Source: Neoceratodus forsteri (Eukaryota > Chordata > Ceratodontiformes > Ceratodontidae). Taken from it: 64,000 bases of DNA. The position numbers and the translations under genes are program-made. Below, in pieces: positions 21,420 through 33,374 of this stretch. Within the stretch, counting starts at the first letter, position 1, and each line of letters opens with the position of its first letter. Below the pieces are notes generated by a model, which was not told the origin of the DNA, ran no database searches, and worked only from the letters and a program-made list of their open reading frames with translations. The stretch lies in the NCBI GenBank assembly GCA_016271365.2, contig CM057456.1, forward strand, positions 167,231,501-167,295,500. Reading direction: 5' to 3'.

Positions 21420-22560
21420 ATGGCTTCCAACTACAGCAAATACACTAAAGATCACCTATGCAGTTGTGTCAGGAAAGAAGGGTCCAGAATGAGGGGCAAA
21501 CCAAAAAAAACCTCATGGAGGCTGTCATGGCAATCGATGAGCAAGCAGTTGCCCCAAACCTCTAGTCACTGCAAGTGACTGAAAGGGACCAGACTTTGGA
21601 CATGGGAGTGCCAAGGGATGTTGCAGTGTCCAGTTCCAGGGAGGAGAACAGTGATGCCAGAGGGAACCCAGGGTCACAGCACCAGGGGAAGGTTACCATA
21701 GAGTTGAAGCTGGAAGTGATCATGCAACAATTTGAGCTGAAGAAATTGGAGCTGGAGCAGAGAAAGTTTGAAGCCCAGCAGCAGAGGAAGTTCGAGCAGA
21801 AGAGGTTTGAACTGGAGATGCAGGAAGAACAGTGTCAGAGAGAGGCCAAGGAAAATGTAAGGCAGCGCCAGAGAGAGCTTGAACTGGATAAGCTAAAACT
21901 CCAATGACCAGCACCAGAGGAAGTAAGTGGCAGGGGCTAACCTGAAACTCCAGGGATGGGGTATAAGTTAAATTCCAAATTAATAGCTGAATTTAAAGAG
22001 GGGTAGTATATGGATGCATTTTTGACTTTATTTGAAAAGGTTCCAAGCCAAAATACCCAGGGACTCCTGGAGCTTCCAGCTATCCTCCCTACTTACTGGT
22101 AAAGTGCTTGAGGCATTAGGCCAAATAGACATTGATAGTAGCCAAGACTGAGACACTTAAAATGGCTTTGCTTAAAAAGTATGAACTAACTTCTGAGGCC
22201 TACAGGGGTTCCATAAACTCTGAAAATGCCCTGACATGAGCTTTGAGGAACTCGCCACAAAGCAACGTCAGGTTTTAAAACATTGGTGGGAGGGGGTGGA
22301 AGCAAACTCTGTGGGGAAAATTGAGGAGGTTGTAATTTTAGAGCAGTTCTTTTGGGATTGCCCAGCAGAGTTGAAAATCTAGCTAGAGGACTGAGATCCA
22401 AAAACTACACAGCAAGCTGCTTAGCTCTCAGATCGTTATGCCAGGAGCAGGCCTGCTTTGAAAGGAAGTGGGGCAGGTGTGGCAGGGCAGAATGGGAAAA
22501 GCACACCTTCAGGGCAGCTAAAACCCTCACTACCTTCACCTAAAGTGGGAATCCCCAAGT
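21420..22560 (+). pseudogene. Gmr1 gag with coiled coil and SCAN-like capsid
   Basis: A start at 21420 opens with MASNYSKYTKDHLC, then shifts frame. The open frame 21575-21907 ends in a long charged helix (QFELKKLELEQRKFEAQQQR and onward), a clear coiled coil. The capsid follows in broken frames: AFLTLFEKVPSQN (about 22016-22055) and, at about 22237-22440, SFEELATKQRQVLKHWW, GKIEEVVILEQFFWDCPAEL and LSDRYA. The ILEQFFWDCPAEL core looks like the SCAN dimerisation domain of vertebrate zinc-finger proteins. SCAN has been proposed to derive from Gmr1-like gag capsids. Several stops inactivate it. Confidence 0.78.
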
Positions 22561-22589
22561 TACCGAAAAGGGATTTCTTGGATAAAAGA

Positions 22590-22980
22590 AATGATGACGT
22601 TTGATTTTGTAAACAGCCAGTGCATCTTGCTAGACAGTGTCCTAAAAAGGCACTGAGTGGTCAAAGTGATGCTCAAACAGAGTTGGTTGCCCTGTGTATC
22701 TCTGAAAGCATGCCTGTAAACATGATAGAGCACATACATCAGGTCTCTGTAAATGGGGTGCAAACCCATTGGTTAAGGGGCAATGGGGCATCTCTTATCT
22801 TAGTAAAAGGGGATTTGGTTGGGCCTGAACAGCTTATACCTAATCAGTTTGTAACGGTGAGGGGATTCACTGTGGAGGAGAAAACTCTGGCACTAGCTAG
22901 TGTTCTCCTGAACTGGGGTGAGACAGGAGAGATGGTGCAAAAAGTGGCAGTCACAGACAACCTACCCTGGATGTGATTAT
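22590..22980 (+). pseudogene. Gmr1 zinc knuckle and aspartic protease
   Basis: FCKQPVHLARQCP (about 22600-22635) is a decayed CCHC knuckle. The protease follows: VNGVQTHWLRGNGASLILV (about 22750-22805) stands where the D-[ST]-G-A active site is expected, but reads GNGAS, so the catalytic Asp is replaced by Asn. VTVRGFTVEEKTLALA continues the fold. Proteolysis of the polyprotein would be lost. The domain lies between capsid and integrase, as in other gypsy elements. Confidence 0.72.
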
Positions 22981-23400
22981 TGGGTATAATCTGGAGCAGG
23001 GGTTGGTGTGTGTGGTTAGCCACAGTCAGACAGCTAAGGCCCCCTGTAGTTCCTTGAACCCCACAGAAGCTCCTGTGGAAAAAAATTGGAGCCTGGTTCC
23101 CCAGCTTGTGTCTCCTGACATGGAGAGTAGTGAAAGAGATGTAGGACTTCCCCAAGTAGCCATTCACAAAACAGCTACAGAAGATTACTCTGAGGATGGA
23201 GGGGTAACCTATGGTCAGAAGGTTAGGGATGGCAGTAACTCTGAATACCCTGATGCTACAGCTATGGACCCCAGTTAAGGAACTGAAGGAGCCATGTCCC
23301 ATGGTTTGGGAAGATGTGAGGAATTTGCTGCTGCTCAGAGGACTGATCCTAGTTTGGAGAGGCTGAGGGCCTGTACAGAATCTGATGGGACACAGGGAGG
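22981..23400 (+). pseudogene. Gmr1 protease-integrase linker
   Basis: This is poorly conserved coding sequence in the frames 22973-23278 and 23294-23575 (first half). It is rich in Ser, Glu and Pro. No catalytic motif is seen. Acidic linkers are usual at this point of the polyprotein. Confidence 0.45.
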
Positions 23401-24560
23401 TGACATGAGACAGAGGGCATTTTGGGACAATGGGTATACACAGAATGTGAGGAGAGAGGGAGGTGTGATGGGCAGACAGCTTGTCATTCCCCAGGGGTAC
23501 CGTGAGTGGTTACTCAAAATCACTTATGATATCCCCATGTCTGGATGTCTGGGCATCACACACACCATGCAGTGATTGACCCAGAATTTCTATTGGCCTA
23601 ACTTCACCCAGCAGGTGAAGGAATATTGCAGGTCTTGTCACCGATGGCAACAGATAGGAAAGGCAGGTAGTAAAACAAAAGCTTCCCTAATTCCCTTTGC
23701 CCATTGTGTATGAGCCATTCCAGAGGGTAGGAATGGATATTGTGGGATGTTTGAGTACCCCAAGCTCCTCCAGGAAGATGTTTATCCTGACGGTGGTAGA
23801 TTACACCACCCGATACCTTGAGGACGTTGCTCTCTCCACACTTAGGCCAAAGTGGCAGACACCTTGCTAGGAATTTGCTCCTGTGTCTGGTTTCCGTAGG
23901 AGGTTATCTCTGATCAAGGGTGTAGCTTCATGTTGGACCTAATGAAGAGTTTGTGGGAGAAGTGTGGGGCGCTGCAGAGACACACAACACCTTATCACCC
24001 ACAAGCCAATGGGCTCATGGAAAGATTTAATGGTACCCTAAAATCGATGCTCCAAGCATTTGCTGAACAGCATAAGAGGGACTGGAAGAAATATCTTCCT
24101 CACCTGTTGTTCACATACAGGGTGATTCCCCAAGAGTTGACTGGGTTCTCCCCCTTTGAACTCTTATGTGGATGTGGGGTGCGTGGGCCCCTAGACTTGA
24201 TCCAGGAAGACTGGGAAGGCAAGCACACCACCCAGGGAACTCCCATAGTGGAGTATGTCCATAGGCTTAGGGAGAAGCTGAAAGTGCTTATGAGGGTGGC
24301 CCAAATCAACCTGTCAGCTGCCTAACAGAAGCAAAAATCTGGTACAACCACAAAGCCAGAGCTCGCTCATACAGTGTAGGTCAGGAAGTCATGGTCCTAA
24401 TTCCAGTCTGGAAGGACAAGCTGCAGGCCAAGTGGGTGGGACCATATAAGGTTGTCCGAAAGGTCAATGATGTAAATTATATTGTGGAACTGCCTGAGAG
24501 GAGACATACCTATAGGATGTATCATGTCAACAGGTATGAAACCATATGCAAATAGGGCTG
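23400..24560 (+). pseudogene. Gmr1 integrase (HHCC, DDE and GPY/F parts)
   Basis: The N-terminal zinc domain lies at 23460-23650: QLVIPQGYREWLLKITYDIP, then FYWPNFTQQVKEYCRSCHRW. The two Cys are present, but both His positions look lost (TYDIPMSGCLG). The core follows: VGMDIVGCLS (first Asp), LTVVDYTTRYLE, ISDQGCSF (second Asp) and TTPYHPQANGLMERFN (Glu) with KSMLQAF. The C-terminal module at about 24340-24550 has KWVGPYKVV, the GPY signature of gypsy integrases. It would insert the cDNA. Frameshifts occur in the core near 23830-23930. Its place before RT is the key structural oddity. Confidence 0.85.
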
Positions 24561-25475
24561 ACATGGTATTTGCATTGTGTAGTCCTGGGAAGGGGACAGA
24601 TGAGGAAGACCCCTCCTGGACTTACTAGAGGAAAGCAAGTGGGAGTCAACTGTGGAAGCAATCAAATTGTCACCCCAGTTGGCCCCAGAACCATCCCAAG
24701 GAAGTAAGGGAGATTTTAGAGGACTTTGCCCATTGAACGAACCCCCTTAGTGACACACAATGTAGACATGGGGACACAAGCACCTATACAGCGGACAGCC
24801 TACTGGGTGTCTGAGGTTGTCCTAAAAGACATTAGGAGGGAGGTGGAGGAAATGTTGGATTTAGGGGTAACCCAGAAATCCCACCAACCCAGGCCTCACC
24901 TGTAGTCCTTGTTTCCAAGCTGGATGGCTTCACTTGTTTTTGTGTGGACTATCGTGGACTCAGTGCAGTCAAGAAGTCTGACACACACCCAATGTCATGG
25001 ATGGATGAACTACGGGACATGTTGGGAGGGGCGACATACCTTACTACCATTGATTTGACAAATGGGAACTGTCAGGAGCAGTTAACTGCCAGAGCTTGAG
25101 AGTGATTGATTGGTCTTCATCACTACAATAGGATTATTCACATTCCAGGTAATTGGAATGAAGAACACCCTGCCACCTTCCAATGGTTGGTCAACCAGGT
25201 GTTACAAGGTATTGAAGAGTATGCAGTGGCTTATCTGGATGATATTGCCTTCTTCAGTACCAGCCAGAAGGAACACCTGTTCCACCTGAAGGAAGTGTTG
25301 GGCAGGATACAGAGGGCAGGGCTCACTATAAAGGCTGAAAAGTGCCAGGTGGCTAAGGCAGAAGTGACACACCTAGGCCATGTAGTGGGGTGGGGTCTGC
25401 TTCACCCTAATCAAGTAAAAATTGAGGCAATAGAGGCATTTCCCATGCCAGAAATCCAGAAGTAGGTTAGGAGCT
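24561..25475 (+). pseudogene. Gmr1 reverse transcriptase
   Basis: The lead-in is RTAYWVSEVVLKDIRREVEE (about 24793-24853) followed by EEMLDLGVTQKS. CFCVDYRGLSAVKKSDTHPM (about 24938-24995) is RT block 2. ATYLTTIDLTNGN (about 25035-25072) is motif A with its Asp. The frame at 25106-25465 carries HPATFQWLVNQVLQGIEEYA, then VAYLDDIAFFS (YLDD, motif C intact) and LTIKAEKCQVAKAEVTHLGH. These are standard gypsy RT motifs. A stop and a frame change near 25100 split motif A from motif C. Confidence 0.88.
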
Positions 25476-26044
25476 TCTGAGGGACCACAGGGTACTACCA
25501 AAATTTTGTGCCTAATTACAGTACCCTGGCAGCCCCACTATCTAGCTTGTTGAAGAAAAGACAGCCAGAAAGGGTAAAGTGGGTGTCAGCCTGTGAATGA
25601 GCCTTTGCATGGCTAAAAGAGGCACTGTGCAGTGTCTCTGTGTTGGCCAGTTCAGATTCCACTAGGCAATTTGTAGTCCAGACAAATGTCTTGGATGTGG
25701 GGAATAGAGCAATCTTCAGAAAGATATCCAATCAGGGAAAAGACAATCCAATGGTGTACCTTAGTAAGAAATTATTTCCCTGGGGGCATGCAGATTCCAT
25801 AGTTAAAAAGGAACGCCTTGTACTGGTATGGGCCCTGAAGAAATTAGAGCCATACCTCTATGGGAGATACTTCGAGGTACAGACTGATCACAACCCCTTG
25901 GTGTGGTTAAATCAGATGGGTAAAACAAATGGACATCTACTCCAATGGAGTATTGCCCTACAGGCCTATGACATGACCATCACTCACTGGGTGGGATCGG
26001 CCAACACAAATGCAGATAGACTATCTCACCAGTTAGAACAGTGA
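25476..26044 (+). pseudogene. Gmr1 RNase H
   Basis: The frame at 25640-26044 carries FVVQTNVLDVGNRAIF where gypsy elements have the first catalytic Asp (D-A-S), so that residue appears to be replaced by Asn. PMVYLSKKLFPWGHADSIVK with KKERLVLVWALKKLEPYLYG (Glu block), FEVQTDHNPLVWLNQ (TDHxxL, Asp) and THWVGSANTNADRLS (final Asp) follow. It would remove the RNA strand during cDNA synthesis. Confidence 0.85.
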
Positions 26045-26113
26045 ACACAATTATGGAAACTCTACCATATGATAGGGGCAAGTTCCCACAAATTCAGTCT
26101 AAGGAGGAAGGAA
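26045..26113 (+). promoter_or_regulatory. Gmr1 polypurine tract region
   Basis: AAGGAGGAAGGAA (26101-26113) is a purine run directly before the 3' LTR TG at 26114, as expected for the plus-strand primer. Confidence 0.7.
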
Positions 26114-26589
26114 TGTTGTGATTTTGCCAGCTGCTGGAATATTGCCGACAATATTGTTTTTGTGTATTTTTCTGTTTATGCTTTAAAAAAGAGTTACAAG
26201 CAGAGGAACTTGGTTATGTTTCAAAATTCCACACAGGCCAGAACTAAGGGTTGCCAAAAGAAGCTCATGTGTTTTTTTAAAGAGTTACATGCAGAGGAAA
26301 TTGGTATCCTGTGATCTGAGAAAGGCTTACTTGTCAGGAAGCTGAAAATCACATCAATAATGCAGGGTACTGTAAAATGATAGGAATGGAATGTCCCTTG
26401 TTAGCTAATTATAGGGAATCAGGTACAATAAAATATTAAGATGGGAGAAAACCATCTTCCCATATTATAAACTTACACTTCAAAGGAAAAGTGCTTTAGA
26501 TTTCCAGGAACTGTTATTTTTATGAGGTGTCAGGAAGGATGAGAGAAGATCAAAGGATATTAGAACTGTGAAAGAATCTAAATAATCAA
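26114..26589 (+). repeat. Gmr1 3' LTR, piece 1 of 4
   Basis: It starts TGTTGTGATTTTGCC and follows the 5' LTR to about 20310 (shared AAGGAAAAGTGCTTTAG, GATCAAAGGATATT). It is cut at 26589 by the hAT-type element; the last eight bases ATAATCAA are one copy of the target duplication. Confidence 0.85.
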
Positions 26590-26599
26590 CAGAGTTAGG

Positions 26600-28000
26600 T
26601 AAGTTACTTTTAAAAAGTAATCAGTTATAGTTACTAGTTACTGTCAAAGAAATGTGATCAGTTACAATTACTGATTACTTGGACATAAAAAGTAGTAATT
26701 ATAACTGTAATGCATATTACTTTTCATACTACTTTATATTACTTTTGATAACTTGGTGATGGTCATCCATTAAACATATTTATGTGCTCAGGAAACTAAA
26801 AAACTAAGTAGAAAAGAAAGATTCTGAAGACACTCAACGAGTTGCATGTTATTTTATATCTTTTCTTATTAAAATAAGATGAGGAGCATGTGCCGACCAG
26901 TTATTTACTTAATTTGCACCAGGTTGTCCTGCTACTGTGTATCACTGTTCTATACACAGATGGTCTCCTATCCCACAACCAGCAATTTAATGGTTCTGGA
27001 GTGAGCAGTGAGCATTCAGATAATTATTGCAAGGCTTTTCAGGTCTCCACCCCCAAAAATCAAATTCATACCTCATGTCTACAGGACAAAATACTGACTC
27101 GTAACTGCTTTGTGTCACGCCATTACTTTACAAGTTCCCAAGCAACAATAATCCAGCACCCTACTCTACCTCACAGTAATTTCTTTTCAGTTGCACATCT
27201 GTACATGGAAGTAGTTCTTACTGGTCACCTTGGCTAGCTGCATTACTACGTTTCACCTTTGCTGGGGTTCACTCTTGTTGCATTACCTACCTATACAATT
27301 TGTATTTCCATAGGTCTGCATAAAAAAATTAAAACAAACAAACAAAAAACTAGAATCTAGCACCTCATCCTTACCTGGGTTTCCAAGCACTGTAGTAATT
27401 AAAATGTCAGTAACCATGTTCTCTTCTGGATGAACATATTTCTCACTGCCTTAGCTACCTTTCTTCCAAATAGGCCCTTACAGCAGGTTGGGACCATCCT
27501 GCAAATAACTTAGTATATATATATATATATATATATCCTAGTTCTAGCATTGCCATTAATAAAAGATAAATAAAAAATTACATTTGTGCTTAATTCAGGG
27601 AGGGGAACACTCAGTGGAAAGGGATGGGGGACAGACAAAAGACAACCTTGCAGCTGTTGTGTCCTGCTGCCCACTCATGATGAGCATGCAGTAGGGGCTG
27701 GCTAACCATATACAGTACAGTAAAATAGGATGCCACAATTCTAATATAGAATAGAACATTAGTATATATAATATGTATCTGTACCTTGGAAGAGAAAGGC
27801 TTTACTCTGTCGCTTTATGGAATCCCTATACCTGCAGGACTAGAATCCCCAGTTGAAATTCAGCAAAGAGACCAATTGGCAAGGATGGATCCACAGCAAA
27901 CCCTAGAACTAACACAAGCATAACAATAGCTGTGCAAAAGTTGCTTATAAGAGAACTGCATTGAAACTGTATATCATTTTCCCCTGTAAAAGCCAATTTT
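26600..28000. other. Left part of the 10.7-kb element: non-coding
   Basis: Subterminal TTACT-rich sequence (to about 26760) is followed by DNA without recognisable coding motifs and an (AT)n run at 27513-27536. The 115-codon open frame at 26890-27237 has no domain I can name and is probably fortuitous. Confidence 0.55.
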
Positions 28001-30608
28001 TATGTTTGCTTGCTGCATGCATGCAGAAGAAACATATTGTGGCAGCTTGCTTCAGTAGCAAGTTGTAGAGGTGCAGCAATGTTGTTGCCAATGTCAACAG
28101 TCCATTTTGGGGCTGGTCTGTGTGTGGCACCAATAGAAAATCAAGCTGTCCATGACAGCAGTACAGTAGCTTGCCACAACCTTGAAAGAAATTGGCTGCT
28201 TCAATCAGGGGCGCCCTATCATTAAACAATCAGCTGTGTTTGTGATGCGGTCCCTGACTGCAGCAGCCAATTACAACTGCATTGTCTGGTGTCCCATTTC
28301 AGAGAAACATGGTGGCGGTTTCTCCATTGGCCTCTCACAGTCCCCACAAAGCCGACAGACAGCCCCTGCCTCTCCCAGTCCATTTTAAAGTGGATGGGGT
28401 AGCTCAATCCCCATCAGCATGATGTGCCCCCCCCATTTGTGGTGTGTTGAGGGGGTGCCCAAACTCCCTCAGCTCATGCACAACCCTTCCCCCAAGCACA
28501 CTGTATGGCTGATGGGGGTGGTCCATTCCCATTGGCTCCAGACTCCCCTACCAACAAACACCCAGGTAGCACGCAGGGAGTCCTCCCCAGCATGCTCATG
28601 TGTTCCCCCCCAGCACACTGTATGGCCAATGGGAGTGCCCAATCCTCATCAGCTCCACTCCCCACCCCAACAAACATCCAGGTGGCATGCTGGGAGCCCA
28701 CCCTAGTGAGCCAAAAGTGTTCTATGGCATCTTTTTTTTAAAAATTCCTGTTAAAACAGAAAATGGTTCATCGTGGGGTCCCTTGACCCCTCCCCAAACC
28801 ACATGCACCCTCTGCGCACTCCACCTCCCCACACCACCCCCTTACCCCATACTTACCTCTGGAGCTCAGTGCAATGATCTTCAGTGGACCAAGAACACAT
28901 GTGCACTCTTCAAAGCTGACCGTGAACTGAAGAAATGCTGGTAAGCTGTATAATGGCATAATTATTTTTTTCAATTTATGTGGATATCTTGCCCATTTTT
29001 TCAACTTTTGGCACCAAATTCTCAGCATTGGGTACTTGGAACACCTTCTCATGAATTCAGTCACTGTCATGGTGTTGTTCAGTCCCTAAAGGTGATTTTG
29101 TAGTTACTGCACAGAATCACCTTTCAGGACTGAGTAATGGAATGGCAGTGTCACTGTTCATGAGGTGGGCTCTCAAAAAGCCTATGTTGCAAATTTGGTG
29201 AAAAAATTCCAAAAAATGACTGAGTTATAAGCATGCATTGCACAGTTTCCATGCACACTCATAACTTCATGAATTTGTAATATTTTCACTCCAGATTTTC
29301 AACACTGCCATTTTTTCACACCTCCTTATGAATAGTACAGCTGTCATTTTTCACATCCTGGCCAAAATGTGTTTTCACACTTCTGGCGCAGAATAGTACG
29401 ATCACTGAGGGAAATCAGTGTTTGGGACAGATTAAGAAAACCACAGTGATACTCTTCATGAGCAGACTTCCTAAAATGCCTATGTTGAACATTTTGTGAC
29501 TAAAGTCCATAAAATGACTGTGTTATAAGTGTGCATTGCGCAGTTTCCATGCACCCTCGTAACTTCACAAATTTGTAATATTTTCATTCCAGATTTTCAA
29601 CATTGGCATTTTTCCACACCTCCTTATGAACAATACAGCTGTCATTTTTCACATACTGCTGTCATTTTTCACATACTGGCCAAAATGAGTTTTCACACTT
29701 CCAGCGCAGAATACCGCGGTCGCTGTGGGAAATCAGTGTTCAGGACTGATTAAGAAATCACAGAGACACTGTTCATGAGCAGAGATTCTAAAATGCCTAT
29801 GTTAAAAATCTGGTGACAAAAGTCCATAAAATGACTATGTTATGAGTGTGCATTGTGCAGTTTCCATGCACACTCATAATTTTACAAATTTGTAATATTC
29901 CCAGTCAAAATTTTCAACATTGCCCATTTTGCACACCTCCTTATGAACAGTACAGCTGTCATTTTTTGCATCCTGCCCAAAAATTGTTTTTATGCCTGTG
30001 GCGCAGAATGGTGCAGTCGCTGTGTGAATTCAAGCTTTGGAACAGATTAATGAAATCTCAGTGCCGCTGTTCATGAGGGCAGGTCCCAAAAGTCTATGTT
30101 GAACATTTTGAATGAAGATACTAACAAACACCCAGGGCATTAGGGTTTCCAACTGTTAATGCCCCACCCTGTCAGACTGACAGGCATCAAGGGTGTGGCT
30201 TGGGGTTCTCGGCCATAAATCTCACACCATTCCACCCCCCACCCTGCAGCCATTGACTGGCATTGAGGTGTGCCTTGGGGTCTTTGGCCCAAATGTTCAC
30301 CCCAGTCTCCTATACTGTGCCCATCTCACCTTATTTCCTTATGGAATGGGGTGAGCATAAGAGCCGAAGACTCCAAAACACACCACTGCACCTGTCACTG
30401 TCTGCAGGGTGGGGTGAGGTGCAATGGCGTGAGCTTTATGGCTGACCCAAAGGCACATCCCAATGCCTGCCAAGTATCTGCACGGTAGGAGTGGGGGTTG
30501 GCATTAGTTCTCTATTTCATTGCCATTCCTAATATGCAGATCTCTAACTTCTGCACAACCAATGCAATATCAGCAAGCAAACATTCGGGCATTGACAAAT
30601 GCTTGTTA
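28001..30608. repeat. Unclassified ~2.6-kb dispersed repeat, copy 1
   Basis: The copy begins TATGTTTGCTTGC and ends GCAAGCAAACAT (30573-30584), a 12-bp terminal inverted motif, with further shared sequence to 30608. It shares order and sequence with 46304-48984: a CCC/GGG-rich block with ~110-bp units (about 28430-28710), the motif CTCTTCAAAGC then GTAAGCTGTATAATG, then ~300-bp tandem units, then a GC-richer tail (CCCAAAGGCACA, CAATGCCTG). No protein domain is recognised. It may be a non-autonomous DNA transposon; the family is unknown. Confidence 0.7.
29060..30110. repeat. ~300-bp tandem units inside dispersed repeat copy 1
   Basis: TGCATTGCACAGTTTCCATGC at 29234 recurs with small changes at about 29533 and 29850, giving a period of about 300-317 bp. 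Each unit also has CTCCTTATGAA, TACAGCTGTCATTTTT and GGGACAGATTAA-like blocks. The same unit occurs about four times in copy 2 (47340-48400). Confidence 0.8.
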
Positions 30609-33360
30609 AATACTGGCTCAAATTCTGTAACTGTTAAATCTCTACATGCTTTTTAGTTATCCTTTTAGGTGTTTCTGATTCACACAAACATGGTAAGTAC
30701 CATTTTAGAATTGTGTGATGTAGTTTATGTCCCTTGCTCAGCTCTTTCATTGTTGGCACAATGCATCTATGTTCTGTTATAGAACTATGTGGTTGAGTGG
30801 GACATAAAGAACATCATACAATTTCAAAATGGTGCTTAATGTCAGAGTGAAAATCATAAACACCCACTGTGTTCACTAGAAGACCTGTATAGGGGGAGCA
30901 ATAACAAACTGGAACCAATACTAAGAAAATAGCTGCTCCTGGGAGAAGTAGTTTACAGGTTCAGCACAGTTTTCCTTTAAAGTAGGCCAAGTACAGAATG
31001 CACAGTACTATCAATAACAATGAAAATAAAATCTGGTCAGATCCACCACGGCTGCATAATGAAGTTAGTGAGGTTGTGTGGAACTGTTAAGGAGACATGG
31101 AGAAACAACACAATGATTTTTAACTAGTAAGATTTGTTTTATTTGGCATTCTAAGGAAGGCAGAGACATTGTTAGTAAAATATATAAAGATGTAGATTTC
31201 AATGGAAGGAATGGTAAGCAATATAGGTTTGACAGATAGAATAGATGGCAGTACATGAAAAAGTAATGGCTGGCATATGTTCAGTCTTGGGATTATTGAC
31301 ACCATTTGATAGAGAAAAACAGGGGGGTTGTCCATGCGGTGATGTAAGTTATATTAAAGTAATGTGTTGCTGTCAGGCAGTCAGGTGTAATGATGGGCTT
31401 CATTAGGAGAGGAAATGTCATAGTAACTTTTTCTAAGAGGTCACTGTTGATAAGGTTAAGGTAGTTATGCCTGTGATAATGGGAATATCAGGACAGTATG
31501 AGGTCTGTACAGGAGTGGAGTACAAATATGCACTGCATCACACGTATGTGTTCAGAGTGCAGGCAAATGTGATATGCAGGTTTATTTTACATACACAGTA
31601 GGTAAAAATAGCGATAGATGCAATTGATAGAAATATAGATACTTACATAGATAGACATACAGATAGATAGACAGACAGACAGAGGGAGAATTTATAGTCA
31701 TGACAGTTTTTGGCAAGGCAACTGCACCTAGAGTCACGGTCATGTTCACCAATTTGGATTGAAAAACTTTTCAAGCAGCACTATTTTGCTGTCAGTAATC
31801 ACCTATGGGTTTAAGCATGTACTGGAATGTCTTAAAACAGTTATAGCGCAGGAAAAACAATGAAAGCAATCATGTTATAGTTTAGCACTGAAACATACTT
31901 GTAACATACATGTTGCCTCCTTGATCCAATGAGCACCTTCCCCCAAGCAGAGTGCCAGTCTTAAAGAGCATCTGACACCTTCAGGATAAGTGAAAGGAAA
32001 CATAATATTTAGACACAATTCAGTTTATATTTAGTTCTGTATTTTTCCCCCCATTATTTTTTACTGAGGCCATTTGCATGAAAAGAAGACTGCTGCTCCC
32101 GAAGTATTCATGTATTTCTGGTGCTTTCTTCCTACCCGAGGTCATAGTACATGGCTTGTGACATCACAGTTACTCCCATGACAGCAGACTGTGATGTCAC
32201 AAGATAGCATTATGACTTGAAGTAGGGAGCTATAAAGGCAAATGAACTCTAACTGATAAAGATCATATATTCATCCAGAATTCCTCTGTAATAAAAGATA
32301 GGCAGGAGAAATCTACAGAATATATTAAAAATGTAATCTGAGTTGTACCAAGTTATTAGTTTTTTCAAAGTTTTCACTGTGGCTTCTGCAGATCTGACTA
32401 TAAAGAGGAGAACTGAAAAAAATGTGTCTCAAAGTAAGTGCAGAATATATTTTTTTAAAATCTGTTTCAAGATATTAGGCCTTTCCTATTTTTTTTTAAT
32501 TTAATGACAACATGAAGTAACACCTTTCTTCTGACTGGACTAATGTAAATGATGACAGTCACTGGTTTGGGATATGCTAAGTGTTCCCAGGAGCAAGGTG
32601 TGCTCCTTCGCTGGCTAGAGAGTAGGCTGTTATAAAAAAAAAAAAAAAAGAAAAAACACACAGATCAGTCATTCTACCAATGAGACATGCAGAGGTACAA
32701 CAATTGGGGGGAGGGGGCAACAGTTGTTTGAGACTGCAGCTTCTATTTTTGAAACAGAAAACATTTCATGTTGATCGTGTCTCCTGTTCTAGCCTGAAAA
32801 GAACATATTTTAAATGCCTGTTTTAAGTGTGTATGATGTTTTGACATTTAGGAGTCAAGGAATGAATGTGTAACAGGTGACATTATGTTTACCTAGCAAT
32901 TTTATGCCAATGCAATGTAGGCATGTAATTAAGAACTGGATCAATGGAAGGCCATTGCCAGGTTATTATACACACTGACAGAACTTAAATTATAGCCAAC
33001 AAATTGCTGCACAGTACTTTGAGGATGTGTAAAGTGTAAAACATCAGTTAGGAATTTTAACAGCTGGACGCTGAGTTGGTGTCTTAAACAAATATGTAAG
33101 AATTCTACATGGTTGTTATTTTTTCTAGCTGCTCTTTATCATCTTGTATTGAGACACCTATATTTTCAATAAAGAATTGTCTTAGCATTAGTATCACAAG
33201 ATGTGCCAATGCTAATCACTGAGCCAGCATAAATGGAAAATTAAGGAGGTCTGCTTACTCATTGAAATGAGATGTGTGCTATCCCATTGTGTGTCATAGC
33301 AGCATTTCTAATTTTGAACTTGACAGCACCACAACAGGGAGTTCTCTATTTCTTCAACAG
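30609..33360. other. Non-coding part of the 10.7-kb element
   Basis: No coding region is seen. A GATA/GACA microsatellite lies at about 31600-31685. An imperfect inverted repeat lies around 32130-32225, with a near-perfect core where CTTGTGACATCACAGT is answered by ACTGTGATGTCACAAG. A poly(A) run is at 32634-32659. Confidence 0.6.
32138..32222. repeat. Short inverted repeat (MITE-like hairpin)
   Basis: CTTGTGACATCACAGT (about 32155-32170) and ACTGTGATGTCACAAG (about 32189-32204) are perfect inverted arms, with weaker extension outward (GTCATAGTACATGG versus GTCATAATGCTAT). It may be a small non-autonomous transposon; no target duplication was recognised. Confidence 0.5.
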
Positions 33361-33374
33361 CAGAAAATACAAAA

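Noticed and set aside
26890..27237. 115-codon ORF that could be a host or transposase exon
   Set aside because: No recognisable motif, low-complexity start, and located in the non-coding interior of a hAT-type element.
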